This document shows, piece by piece, positions 44,101 through 51,194 of a stretch of DNA of 64,000 nt. Each line of letters starts with the position of its first letter. Position 1 is the stretch's first letter. The DNA comes from Helicobacter_J cappadocius. GTDB lineage: Bacteria; Campylobacterota; Campylobacteria; Campylobacterales; Helicobacteraceae. The stretch lies in the NCBI RefSeq assembly GCF_030686155.1, contig NZ_JAUPEV010000001.1, positions 62,001 through 126,000 of the forward strand, read 5' to 3'. The notes under the pieces were generated by a model. The model searched no databases, was not told where the DNA came from, and saw only the letters and a program-made list of their open reading frames with translations. The translations under genes and the position numbers were made by a program.

Positions 44101-44403
44101 GGCACTCATTACACATTGCAAACCAATGGAATTCAATCCTCAAAAGTACTAAAAATATCTGAAGGACGTCCAAATATAAAGGATCTGATGGCAAATGGAG
44201 AAATCGCGATGGCAATCAATACAAGCGATAATAAATCTAGCAAAGAAGATGCGAAACTCATCCGTATTCAGGTTTTGAAAAATCTTATTTCATATTTCAC
44301 CACATTAGCTGGTGCAGAAGCTGCCGCACAAGCACTCCAAGAGATGAATGAACAAGATATAAATGAAGCTATTGCACTACAGGATTATCTCTGTGATAGA
44401 TAG
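41104..44403 (+). CDS. carB: Carbamoyl-phosphate synthase large subunit
   Basis: Makes carbamoyl phosphate for arginine and pyrimidines. Two homologous ATP-grasp halves are evident: ILLIGSGPIVIGQACEFDYSG near the start and VMIIGGGPNRIGQGIEFDY at about residue 575. Each half has its own EMNPRVSRSSALASKATG or EVNPRASRTVPFVSKATG motif. The C-terminal MGS-like allosteric domain ends the protein. 1099 residues, full length. AGGGAATTTT precedes the ATG. Feeds argF in this window; carA is not here. The last 11 bases overlap the next gene. Confidence 0.98.
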   Translation: MPKREDIKTILLIGSGPIVIGQACEFDYSGTQAAKTLKSLGYKVVLINSNPATIMTDPEFADRTYIEPITEEIVANIIKKEKVDAILPTMGGQTALNIAMSMHEKGMLEEIEFLGAKPSAIKKGEDRQAFKEAMLGIGMDLPKSRYAYDENEALEAAKEIGFPLIIRASYTLAGGGSGIAYNIDEFKTLAQNGLEASPINEILIEESLLGWKEYEMEVIRDSSDNCIIVCSIENFDPMGVHTGDSITIAPALTLTDKEYQRMRDASFAILREIGVDTGGSNVQFAINPQTGRMIVIEMNPRVSRSSALASKATGYPIAKVATLLAIGYTLDEIKNDITGTPASFEPSIDYIVTKIPRWTFEKFPQADSTLTTSMKSIGEAMAIGGTFCESVQKALCSLETGICGFESQSSDIEFIKKEIRRPNSNRILYIADAFRQGLSVDEVYELSNIDRWFLNQINSIVITETQITSDVLQNSEQMRKIKSMGFSDKMIAKLINKNEKMEMSEVEVYHSRTQMGIVPVYEEVDTCAAEFPSLTPYLYSSIPMNDFLSKTFEVFNPDASSINTEDKDQKKVMIIGGGPNRIGQGIEFDYCCVHSSFALADMGVKSIMYNCNPETVSTDYDTSDILYFEPIDFEHVRSVLEKEKPDGVIVHFGGQTPLKLSKNLTKIGAKIIGTSAKVIDIAEDREKFSVFAQEHHIRQPENGTAFTKEEAYVIAGKIGFPVLVRPSYVLGGRAMRIVYNNEELRLYMEEAVKVSEDSPVLIDKFLDGAIELDVDAICDGKDVYIGGIMQHIEEAGIHSGDSASSLPTMNIPQKLIEEIENITAKIALNLGVVGLMNIQYAIHHGQVYLIEVNPRASRTVPFVSKATGLPLAKVATRVMWQGNLKECLEYYDHFEVVKFERGIYKPKEMQHISVKESVFPFNKLYGADLLLGPEMKSTGEVMGISKNFGLSFAKSQIACKNALPRKGKIFVSLSEQDKLEGHKMVQKFINLGFEICATEGTHYTLQTNGIQSSKVLKISEGRPNIKDLMANGEIAMAINTSDNKSSKEDAKLIRIQVLKNLISYFTTLAGAEAAAQALQEMNEQDINEAIALQDYLCDR

Positions 44404-44836
44404 GCATCTTGTCTATCTTGCTCAGACTGATACAACAGCAGGACTGCTGAGTGCAAATTTTCAAAAACTCAATCAAGCAAAAACAAGAGATATAAATAAA
44501 CCTATATTAATGGAAGTGAATTCACTCAAAAATCTTAAAAACCTTACTCGCGTTCCCAATAAATTTAAAAACAAAATTCGAAAAAGCCTAAAATCTACTT
44601 TTATTTATCCTAACAAGAATTCGTTCAGAGTTGTGAAAGATGAACTGCACCTGCGTTTTTTAAATCATTTTGGGCAGATGTACTCCACCTCTGCAAATAA
44701 AACAGGAGTGGCATTCCGATATGTAGAAGCATTTAACATGTGTGATGTACTTATCATAGACAAAAGAGGAATATCTTCTACATCATCATCAAGTATTTTT
44801 AAAATAAATAATGCTAGAATAAAAAAAATTAGATAA
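44393..44836 (+). CDS. Short Sua5/YciO/YrdC-family (TsaC-like) protein
   Basis: The fold is that of enzymes making threonylcarbamoyl-AMP for tRNA t6A. YLAQTDTTAGLLSAN is the N-terminal nucleotide-site motif, with QAKTRDINKPILMEV and MYSTSANKTGVAF following. At about 148 residues it is shorter than TsaC (about 190). The short form occurs next to carB in Helicobacter, as far as I recall. The frame opens at ATG 44363 inside carB, but GTG at 44393 has AGGA about 8 bp before it and removes only unlikely residues, so I prefer it. Whether it has t6A activity alone or another role is open. Confidence 0.75.
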   Translation: MIDRHLVYLAQTDTTAGLLSANFQKLNQAKTRDINKPILMEVNSLKNLKNLTRVPNKFKNKIRKSLKSTFIYPNKNSFRVVKDELHLRFLNHFGQMYSTSANKTGVAFRYVEAFNMCDVLIIDKRGISSTSSSSIFKINNARIKKIR

Positions 44837-44875
44837 GTTCTATTTATCTATAAATAATAAAAACATAAGGGTATA

Positions 44876-45509
44876 ATGTTGCAATTATTGAATGTTTTGG
44901 TTTTATTATGTTTTAGTTTTATGCTACAAGCCTTCACCCCCCCCCCCCCCGAAAAGATCTGATCTTTTCGTTGGTGCTCAATTAGGTCTAACGCTCAACC
45001 ACATAGCAACTCTAAAGAATACAAACAAAACCTATCTTGACCCCAACTATGGATTGCGAGTTGGCTATGAAGGATATTTTGGATCTTATGGAGGCATGAG
45101 AATTTATACAAACATAAGTTATGAAAATATTCACTTAGATTTTGATGACACCCAGTTAAATGCCAGTATGCTGCATTATGCACTTGGTGCTGATTATCTT
45201 TTTGAATTTTTAAATCCTATTAATCCAAGTGGAATTTTTATCGGAATGGGATATGAATGGAATAGTTCTGAATTGTCAAAAAAGCTTATTGAAGATGTAA
45301 AAAATCAATACATTACTCAAAATTCTCATGGTATTTTTATGAATGTAGGTATTTCACAAATATTTTTAAGATCCAGCAAAGTAGAACTAGGTTTTAAAGT
45401 CCCTTTTTATACCTATATAAAAATGGAACGTATTTCAAAAATGAAAAATTTCAAAATCAATATACGTTCTTACGGAAATTTCTATGTAGCTTATAGTTAC
45501 ATATTTTAA
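44876..45509 (+). CDS. Phase-variable outer membrane protein, OFF as sequenced (frame broken at a poly-C tract)
   Basis: The ATG at 44876, after AAGGG, opens a signal peptide MLQLLNVLVLLCFSFMLQAFT. It runs into 14 C residues and then stops after about 14 more codons. The mature barrel (KRSDLFVGAQLGLTLN ... NFYVAYSYIF) lies in another frame, ending at 45509 with the terminal Phe of an outer membrane protein. Losing one C (13) or gaining two (16) joins them exactly: FT-PPPP-KRSDLFVG. The barrel's own frame has an ATG at 44892, but it has no ribosome site and gives no good signal. So the gene is a slipped-strand switch, OFF here, unless the tract length is a sequencing error. About 205 residues, function unknown. 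Confidence 0.8.
44937..44950 (+). repeat. Homopolymer C14 tract, phase-variation switch
   Basis: Fourteen consecutive C in an AT-rich genome, placed just after a signal peptide. Such tracts in Helicobacter and Campylobacter change length at replication and turn surface-protein genes on and off. Confidence 0.9.
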
Positions 45510-45580
45510 ATCTTTAAATCAACGCTCGATAATTCTGAACTTTAATCAATGTATTATTATTTTTGAGCTATATTCACATA

Positions 45581-45826
45581 ATGAGAATTGATAAATTTAT
45601 AAATACTGTCAATATTGTCAAAAAACGTTCGATTGCTCAAGATATGTGCGAGACTGGGGTGATTTTTATAAATGGAGTCGCAGCAAAGTCAAGTCGCAAT
45701 GTAAAAGTTGGAGATATTATTCAAGTGAAATATCTCGAAAATACAAAGCGATACAAAGTATTACAAATCCCCACACTAAAAAGTATTCCAAAAACAAAAA
45801 GCCAGGAATATGCCGTAGAATTTTAA
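45581..45826 (+). CDS. S4-domain RNA-binding protein (HslR/RqcP-like)
   Basis: 81 residues from ATG 45581, forming nearly only an S4 RNA-binding domain: MRIDKFINTVNIVKKRSIAQDM, then VIFINGVAAKSSRNVKVGDIIQVKY. Relatives are HslR/Hsp15 and RqcP, which bind 50S subunits carrying stalled nascent chains. A TTG at 45563 would add six residues but lacks support. A basic tail (KSIPKTKSQEY) ends it. No partner is adjacent. Confidence 0.85.
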   Translation: MRIDKFINTVNIVKKRSIAQDMCETGVIFINGVAAKSSRNVKVGDIIQVKYLENTKRYKVLQIPTLKSIPKTKSQEYAVEF

Positions 45827-45846
45827 GAGCAAAACACAACTTTTTC

Positions 45847-46754
45847 TTAAATAATCTTTTCTAAAATACCTTGTTCAAGCATCGATAAAGACAATAAATA
45901 GTCATTATATTTAAAAGTTTCATAAAGTGATCGGGAAGATTTTTGCCATCCTATTCCATCTGTTATCCAAACAAAACTGAATTGACCCCCAAAATATCAT
46001 ACAGATTTCTATACTCACCCGCCGTAGCCTTTAACTTTGACCCACCGCCACCATAAAAATTTACCTCAAAAATAACCAATCCTTCATTGGTATTAACAAC
46101 AAAATCATATCTTCTGGAAGATTTATCAACTGGAACATCAATATCAAAGGCTTTTTTAATACTCTTAGCATTTCCCTCTTTTAAATACTGATAGCCCTTT
46201 TTGTCACAAACATCTTTTATAAAAACTTCAACAATAGCTTCCATACAATGACCACTACGATTTTTGCGTCCATTGCTATCAAGTCCTGCTTCAACTCCAA
46301 TCATATAATCAACCAAAGACTTGATTTTGTTTTGTTGTATTAGTTTTGCCAAACCAGTCTTGTGGACAAAGTGTAAATATTTTTCAATATCTTCTTGAGT
46401 TGGATGTTTAATAGAAAAATTATAATTTTCGCATTTTAAGCATTTCTTATCATAGTCAATCAGAACATCAAATTTATTTTCACAGCTCACAACAAGTGCG
46501 GGAAGGACTTTGATAACTTTGGGTTACTCTTTGATGAATTCGATAAATTCCTTATCAAAATCCTCCTTTCCGATTAAGTAATTAAGATTATTCAGAGCAA
46601 TTTCAATGTTTCGTAAATTTGAATATATCTTCTCCCAATTCACAAAATAAGATCATAATCTATTAGATGGTTTTAGATTTTTCAATAAAAAATCAAAAAC
46701 TTCATCTTCATTTTTGCATCCAAATAGTTCATTATAAAATTCCAAATACCTCAT
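45847..46754 (-). pseudogene. Decayed type II restriction endonuclease, DpnII/MboI family (GATC)
   Basis: The translation from ATG 46754 reads MRYLEFYNELFGCKNEDEVF and continues into recognisable DpnII core motifs: AGLDSNGRKNRSGHCME, RRYDFVVN and EVNFYGGGGSKLKATAGEYR. Three lesions are visible. There is an in-frame TGA at 46653-46655 (probably a former Trp codon before SYFVNW) and an in-frame TAA at 46524-46526 in FIKE*PKVIKVLPALV. The third is a -1 shift at a run of five G near 45990 (minus strand), after which the C-terminus FVWITDGIGWQKSSRSLY resumes in another frame to a stop at 45847. The gene is therefore dead. The methylase remnant lies just upstream. Confidence 0.85.
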
Positions 46755-46765
46755 TTCTAAACCTC

Positions 46766-47110
46766 TTAATAATTCTTGATTAACACCTCGGAAATTTTTC
46801 CTTTTGAATTCACCATTTGAGAAGCAAAAATCTTAGCGATATGATACTTTTCATACAAGTCATTGATAAGTTTTGTATCAGAATTCGAGAGCATAAAAAA
46901 TACCTTTCTATTGTTGAGTTCATCGCATAGTTCTTTGAGCTTAATTTGCATCTGGGTGCCAAAACCCTCTTTTGTATATGAAGTGAAACTTGAAGTCTTA
47001 TTTACTGGAGCATAAGGAGGATCAAAATATACAAAATCAGCTTCTTTTGCATTATTTAAAATTTTTCAAAGCCTTCATTTTTGATTTCTATTTTTTTATA
47101 TAACGGATAA
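46766..47110 (-). pseudogene. Truncated, frameshifted Dam-type adenine methyltransferase (DpnM-like)
   Basis: Only the C-terminal part remains. DFVYFDPPYAPVNKTS holds the catalytic DPPY motif and FTSYTKEGFG the region after it. VFFMLSNSDTKLINDLYEKY and KGKISEVLIKNY match the end of the DpnM/Dam alpha-class enzymes. A one-base loss in a run of A near 47064-47066 separates this from an upstream piece ending EIKNEGFEK. The target-recognition and SAM-binding N-terminus is absent. The stop lies 11 bp before the dpnII-like start. The exact right boundary is uncertain; 47110-47185 shows no clear Dam match. Confidence 0.8.
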
Positions 47111-47185
47111 ATTGCATTTAAAGAAGGAATCAAACCTGCTCCGCTTCTCTTCTGATAATGGATATTCTAACACAAAGAAACAATT

Positions 47186-48253
47186 TTACAAAAACTTCTT
47201 GCCTTTTTGTTGCTGTATCTTCGCCACTTCAGCAAAGAGGATTGCCACTGCTTGAAACAATGTTCTAGGAATAGGTTCATCGATATCCACTTCCTTATAA
47301 AGCTCTCTTGCTAATTTTGGATTTTCTATGATTTCTATTTCATGTTCTCTTGCGATGCCCTTGATGCGAATAGCGAGATGATCTGTGCCTTTTGCGACGA
47401 CCACAGGAGCGGGATCGAGTTTGCCAAATCGCAAGGCAATAGCATAATGCGTAGGGTTAGTAACCACTACATTTGCACTTGGAATCGCGTTCATCATCTT
47501 ACTCATCGAATTTTTCATCATCATTTGACGAATTTTTGCTCTTATTTCAGGGTTTCCTTCTTGTTGTTTATATTCGTCTTTGACCTCTTGTTTGCTCATA
47601 CGCAAAGATTTGGTATATTGACGTTTTTTGATAATAAAATCTGCTAATGCCATCACAAAAAAAAGCAACAAAAGTGCGAGAATCAGGATAATGGCTTTAT
47701 TTCTAAACCATATCATTTGATCAAAAACATTAAAAAGAGCAATGTGTTCAAGATCTCCTAAAAACGATGCAAAAATAAAAAATCCAACCAAAAAAGCAAT
47801 GAAAACCTTCAAGGTAATCATGACGCCATCTAATAGTTTTTTAATAGAAAAGAGATTTTTAGCTCCACTTATTGGATTGATTTTGCTGAGTTTTGGAGAG
47901 ATGGCTTTTGTACTTAGCAAAAATCCAAATTGCCCAATATTCCCCAATACTCCAGCTATCATTAGAGCCAAAAATATGGGTAAAATCATCATCAAAATGT
48001 TGCCTAGCAGCCCCAAAAGAAGGTTGAAAATATTTTCTTTTGTAAAATCTGTATTCCCCCACTGCAGAGCTTGAATATAGATGGCTTGAAAATTCTTGAG
48101 CCAAAAAGGAAAGATCACAAATATACTTAGCAATCCCACCAAAAGCCCTATAAAACCCACAATCTCTGGACTTTTTGCAACATTTCCCTCTTCTCTAGCT
48201 TTTTGGATTTTATGCGAGGATGGGGCTTCTGTTTTTTCTTGTTCTTCAGCCAT
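47186..48253 (-). CDS. flhB: Flagellar export apparatus protein FlhB
   Basis: Inner membrane component of the flagellar type III export gate that switches substrate from rod/hook to filament. It has four membrane helices (residues about 30-205) and a cytoplasmic domain with the self-cleavage motif Asn266-Pro-Thr-His269 in VVVTNPTHYAIAL. 355 residues, full length. The N-terminus MAEEQEKTEAPSSHKIQKAREEG is the standard FlhB export signal region. It follows mobA by 2 bp. Confidence 0.97.
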   Translation of the reverse strand: MAEEQEKTEAPSSHKIQKAREEGNVAKSPEIVGFIGLLVGLLSIFVIFPFWLKNFQAIYIQALQWGNTDFTKENIFNLLLGLLGNILMMILPIFLALMIAGVLGNIGQFGFLLSTKAISPKLSKINPISGAKNLFSIKKLLDGVMITLKVFIAFLVGFFIFASFLGDLEHIALFNVFDQMIWFRNKAIILILALLLLFFVMALADFIIKKRQYTKSLRMSKQEVKDEYKQQEGNPEIRAKIRQMMMKNSMSKMMNAIPSANVVVTNPTHYAIALRFGKLDPAPVVVAKGTDHLAIRIKGIAREHEIEIIENPKLARELYKEVDIDEPIPRTLFQAVAILFAEVAKIQQQKGKKFL

Positions 48254-48255
48254 TT

Positions 48256-48831
48256 TTATCCTTTAGATATTTTCGTAAGGTTTTGATAATCTTCAGGAGT
48301 ATTGAGATTATAAAACTCTTCTTCAGTATCCACATTAAAGGCATAGGTGTGGAGTTTATCCATCAAATGCTCTAGCTTGTATTGATGATGAATAATAGCA
48401 AATTCCAATTCTTTGAATGTATTTTTGTCCCAGAGTGAAACTAAATAATGAGATCTGCACTCTGAAACAGGGTAGATAACATCATAGCTATCTTTTATGG
48501 AACAAAGGCTATAAAGAGTTTTTTGTTTTATAAATGGTGTATCTACACTCACAAAAAATATTTTGTGAGCTTGCAAGGACAAAAAAGCATTCCTTATTCC
48601 TACAAGAGGCGAGAAAACCTCATCTTTTTCAATCAAAGTATTTTTTTCAAATCGTGTAAAAAAATTTTTCTTACATGAAATAAAAACATCTTGGAAAATT
48701 TGGCACATTTTTTCGTACTGATAAGAAATCAGATTTGATTTGCCAAAAGGAAGAAGAGCTTTGTTCTCTCCCATTCGAGAACTTTTTCCACCTGCTAAAA
48801 TCACACAAGGAATGTTTTTAAAAAGTGGCAT
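48256..48831 (-). CDS. mobA: Molybdenum cofactor guanylyltransferase
   Basis: Attaches GMP to molybdopterin to make the bis-MGD cofactor. The N-terminal nucleotide-binding motif is VILAGGKSSRMGENKALLPF; FVSVDTPFI contains the metal-binding Asp, and the C-terminal EEEFYNLNTPEDYQ segment is the conserved NTPED motif. 191 residues. Co-transcribed with flhB (2 bp gap) and divergent from moaA, the same arrangement as in H. pylori. Confidence 0.93.
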   Translation of the reverse strand: MPLFKNIPCVILAGGKSSRMGENKALLPFGKSNLISYQYEKMCQIFQDVFISCKKNFFTRFEKNTLIEKDEVFSPLVGIRNAFLSLQAHKIFFVSVDTPFIKQKTLYSLCSIKDSYDVIYPVSECRSHYLVSLWDKNTFKELEFAIIHHQYKLEHLMDKLHTYAFNVDTEEEFYNLNTPEDYQNLTKISKG

Positions 48832-48939
48832 TGCACTCCTTTTTAGAATGAATTCATTAACTTTATTGTATAGTTTGGTTTATTAAAATCTGATTTATGT
48901 TTTATGAACCGTTATATATTTTTTTATAGTTAGGTAAAA

Positions 48940-49911
48940 ATGCTAATAGACACATTTGGAAGAACCATTGATTATATCCGGGTATCTGTGACCAAACAAT
49001 GCAATTTTAGATGTCAATATTGTATGCCTGATACACCGATGGATTTCTATGAAGATGAAAACCATATTCCACTAGAAGCAATGGCGACATTTCTAAAAAT
49101 AGCTATTGATGAAGGCATAAAAAAAATCCGCATTACAGGTGGAGAACCACTGCTAAGAAAAGATCTCAGCACTCTTATATCTTCTATTCATAAATACGCT
49201 CCTGAAGTAGAAATCGCTCTTACTAGCAATGCTTTTTTACTCAAAAAATATGCTCTATCTCTAAAACAGGCAGGGCTTGAGCGAATCAACATCTCTTTAG
49301 ACTCGCTCAAGCCTGATAGAATTATCAAAATATCCAAGAAAGACGCTCTAAAATCCATACTAGAAGGCATAGACGAAGCCCAAAAAGTCGGGCTAAAAAT
49401 CAAACTCAATATGGTGCCTATCAAAGGAATCAATGATGATGAAATCATAGAAATACTTGAATTTGCTAGAAGTAAAAATATCACCTTGCGCTATATTGAA
49501 TATATGGAAAACACTCACGCAAAAAATGGTCTAAAGGGACTAAAAGAAGTCGAAATTTTGGATATTGTTAAACGAAAATACCCTCTAAAACTGATTGAAA
49601 AAGAAAATTTTGGGCCTGCAAAAATCTATGTACTCCAAGATAATTATGTCTTTGGTATCATTGCTCCACATAATGATGACTTTTGCAAAACCTGCAATCG
49701 TATTCGCATAACCTCTGAAGGAACAATATGTCCTTGTCTATACTACCAAGAATCTGTAGATGCAAAACCTGCGATTCTTTCTAGGAGTACAAAACAAATG
49801 AAAGATGCCTTGCTAGAATCTGTGCAAAATAAACCCGAAAAAAATCTCTGGAATGAAGAAATGAAAACAGACGAAATATCTGCAAGGGCATTTTATTATA
49901 CAGGTGGATAA
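48940..49911 (+). CDS. moaA: GTP 3',8-cyclase MoaA
   Basis: Radical SAM enzyme for the first step of molybdopterin synthesis. The N-terminal cluster motif is Cys21, Cys25, Cys28 (CNFRCQYC). The second cluster is bound by CKTCNRIRIT and a later CPC, and the C-terminus ends in Gly-Gly, needed for activity. 323 residues. Divergent from mobA across a 108-bp AT-rich gap. Confidence 0.97.
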   Translation: MLIDTFGRTIDYIRVSVTKQCNFRCQYCMPDTPMDFYEDENHIPLEAMATFLKIAIDEGIKKIRITGGEPLLRKDLSTLISSIHKYAPEVEIALTSNAFLLKKYALSLKQAGLERINISLDSLKPDRIIKISKKDALKSILEGIDEAQKVGLKIKLNMVPIKGINDDEIIEILEFARSKNITLRYIEYMENTHAKNGLKGLKEVEILDIVKRKYPLKLIEKENFGPAKIYVLQDNYVFGIIAPHNDDFCKTCNRIRITSEGTICPCLYYQESVDAKPAILSRSTKQMKDALLESVQNKPEKNLWNEEMKTDEISARAFYYTGG

Positions 49912-49933
49912 AATTTGTTTGAATATTTTGTGA

Positions 49934-49939
49934 TACAAT
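49934..49939 (+). promoter_or_regulatory. Probable -10 box for mqnE
   Basis: TACAAT in TGTGATACAAT, an extended -10 form, 42 bp before the mqnE ATG. Confidence 0.4.
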
Positions 49940-49981
49940 CAAGACAATAATTTTTTAAATACCAAAAGTTAAGGAAATGTA

Positions 49982-51064
49982 ATGGATGTTTTAGAGAGAG
50001 TTATCAGGGGAGATAATCTAGGTGTAAGCGAATTGTCAAGACTTTATGAATATGATATTTTTACGCTCGGTAAAGCCGCAGATAGTATTCGAAAAGAAAG
50101 ATATGGCAATAAAGTCTTTTTTAATATGAATCGTCACATCAATCCTAGCAATATCTGTGCAGATGTTTGCAAGTTTTGTGCCTTCTCAGCAGGGAGAAAA
50201 AATCCCAATATGTATGAAATGAGTATTGATGAAGTTGTTTCTCAAGCGATTTCATCATATAACAGAGGAGCAAAAGAAGTTCATGTGGTCAGTGCCCATA
50301 ATCCAAACTACACTTACAACTGGTTTTTAGAGCTTTTTACAGAAATAAAAAAAGCCCTTCCACAAATCCATCTCAAGGCGATGACGGCTGCAGAGGTTGA
50401 TTTTATGGAAAAAAAATCAGGTATTAGCTATCAAAAAATTCTCGAGGATATGGCAAAAGCAGGAGTTGATTCTATGCCCGGAGGTGGTGCAGAAATATTT
50501 GATGAAAAAGTACGAAAACACATCTGCAATGGTAAAGTCAGCTCCAAAAAATGGTTAGAAATCCATCAATATTGGCATTCTTTAGGAAAAATGAGCAATT
50601 GCACAATGCTATTTGGACATATAGAAAATCGAGAAAACAGAATCGATCATATGCTACGTATTAAAAATGCTCAACAGGATGTGAATATTGTAGAAGCTAG
50701 AAAAGGTGGGTTTAACGCTTTTATTCCTCTTTTATATCAAGCACAAAATAACTATCTAAAAGTTGATGAATTTCCAAGCGGTCAAGAAATCCTAAAAACC
50801 ATCAGTATTTCAAGGCTTGTACTTGACAATGTTCCTCACATCAAAGCATATTGGGCAACATTAAGCATGAATCTAGCTCTTGTAGCACAAGAGTTTGGGG
50901 CTGATGATATGGATGGGACTATAGAAGCAGAAGCGATACAATCTGCTGGTGGTGCCAAAAGCAAATCTGGAATGGGTAAAGATGACATGATCTCACAGAT
51001 AAAAAATGCAGGGTTCAAAGCGGTCGAAAGAGATAGTTTATACAATGAGCTCAAAGAGTGGTAA
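49982..51064 (+). CDS. mqnE: Aminodeoxyfutalosine synthase (menaquinone synthesis)
   Basis: Radical SAM enzyme of the futalosine route, joining SAM-derived adenosine with the chorismate-derived enolpyruvyl benzoate to give 6-amino-6-deoxyfutalosine. The cluster is Cys59, Cys63, Cys66 in CADVCKFCAF. The downstream SAGRKNPNMYEMS, MTAAEVDFMEK and GGGAEIFDEKVR segments separate it from MqnC. 360 residues. AAGGAAATGTA precedes ATG. The order mqnE-bamA-mqnC matches H. pylori as recalled. Confidence 0.93.
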   Translation: MDVLERVIRGDNLGVSELSRLYEYDIFTLGKAADSIRKERYGNKVFFNMNRHINPSNICADVCKFCAFSAGRKNPNMYEMSIDEVVSQAISSYNRGAKEVHVVSAHNPNYTYNWFLELFTEIKKALPQIHLKAMTAAEVDFMEKKSGISYQKILEDMAKAGVDSMPGGGAEIFDEKVRKHICNGKVSSKKWLEIHQYWHSLGKMSNCTMLFGHIENRENRIDHMLRIKNAQQDVNIVEARKGGFNAFIPLLYQAQNNYLKVDEFPSGQEILKTISISRLVLDNVPHIKAYWATLSMNLALVAQEFGADDMDGTIEAEAIQSAGGAKSKSGMGKDDMISQIKNAGFKAVERDSLYNELKEW

Positions 51065-51147
51065 TCAACACCTTTGATGGAAAAATTTCAAAAACAATAT
51101 AGCTAGGCTAGAATTCATCAAATATCTAAATCTTAAGTCATTTTATG

Positions 51148-51153
51148 TATAAT
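51148..51153 (+). promoter_or_regulatory. Probable -10 box for bamA
   Basis: TATAAT in TATGTATAATAGCC, 41 bp before the bamA ATG, with an extended TG-type context. Confidence 0.55.
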
Positions 51154-51194
51154 AGCCAACAATTTTCTATAAAAAACATAAATTTCTTAAGGGT

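Noticed and set aside
44892..44950. ATG at 44892 as the start of the outer membrane protein
   Set aside because: It has no ribosome site and yields a poor signal sequence ending in PSPPPPP. The ATG at 44876 gives a ribosome site and a proper signal peptide, and explains the poly-C run.
45646..45864. A 72-codon plus-strand frame overlapping the S4 gene
   Set aside because: It lies in another frame of the clear S4-domain gene and its translation is not protein-like (Ser/Lys-rich, no motif).
46766..46951. A 61-codon open frame as a free-standing small gene
   Set aside because: It is the C-terminal piece of the broken Dam-type methylase; homologous sequence continues upstream without a start.
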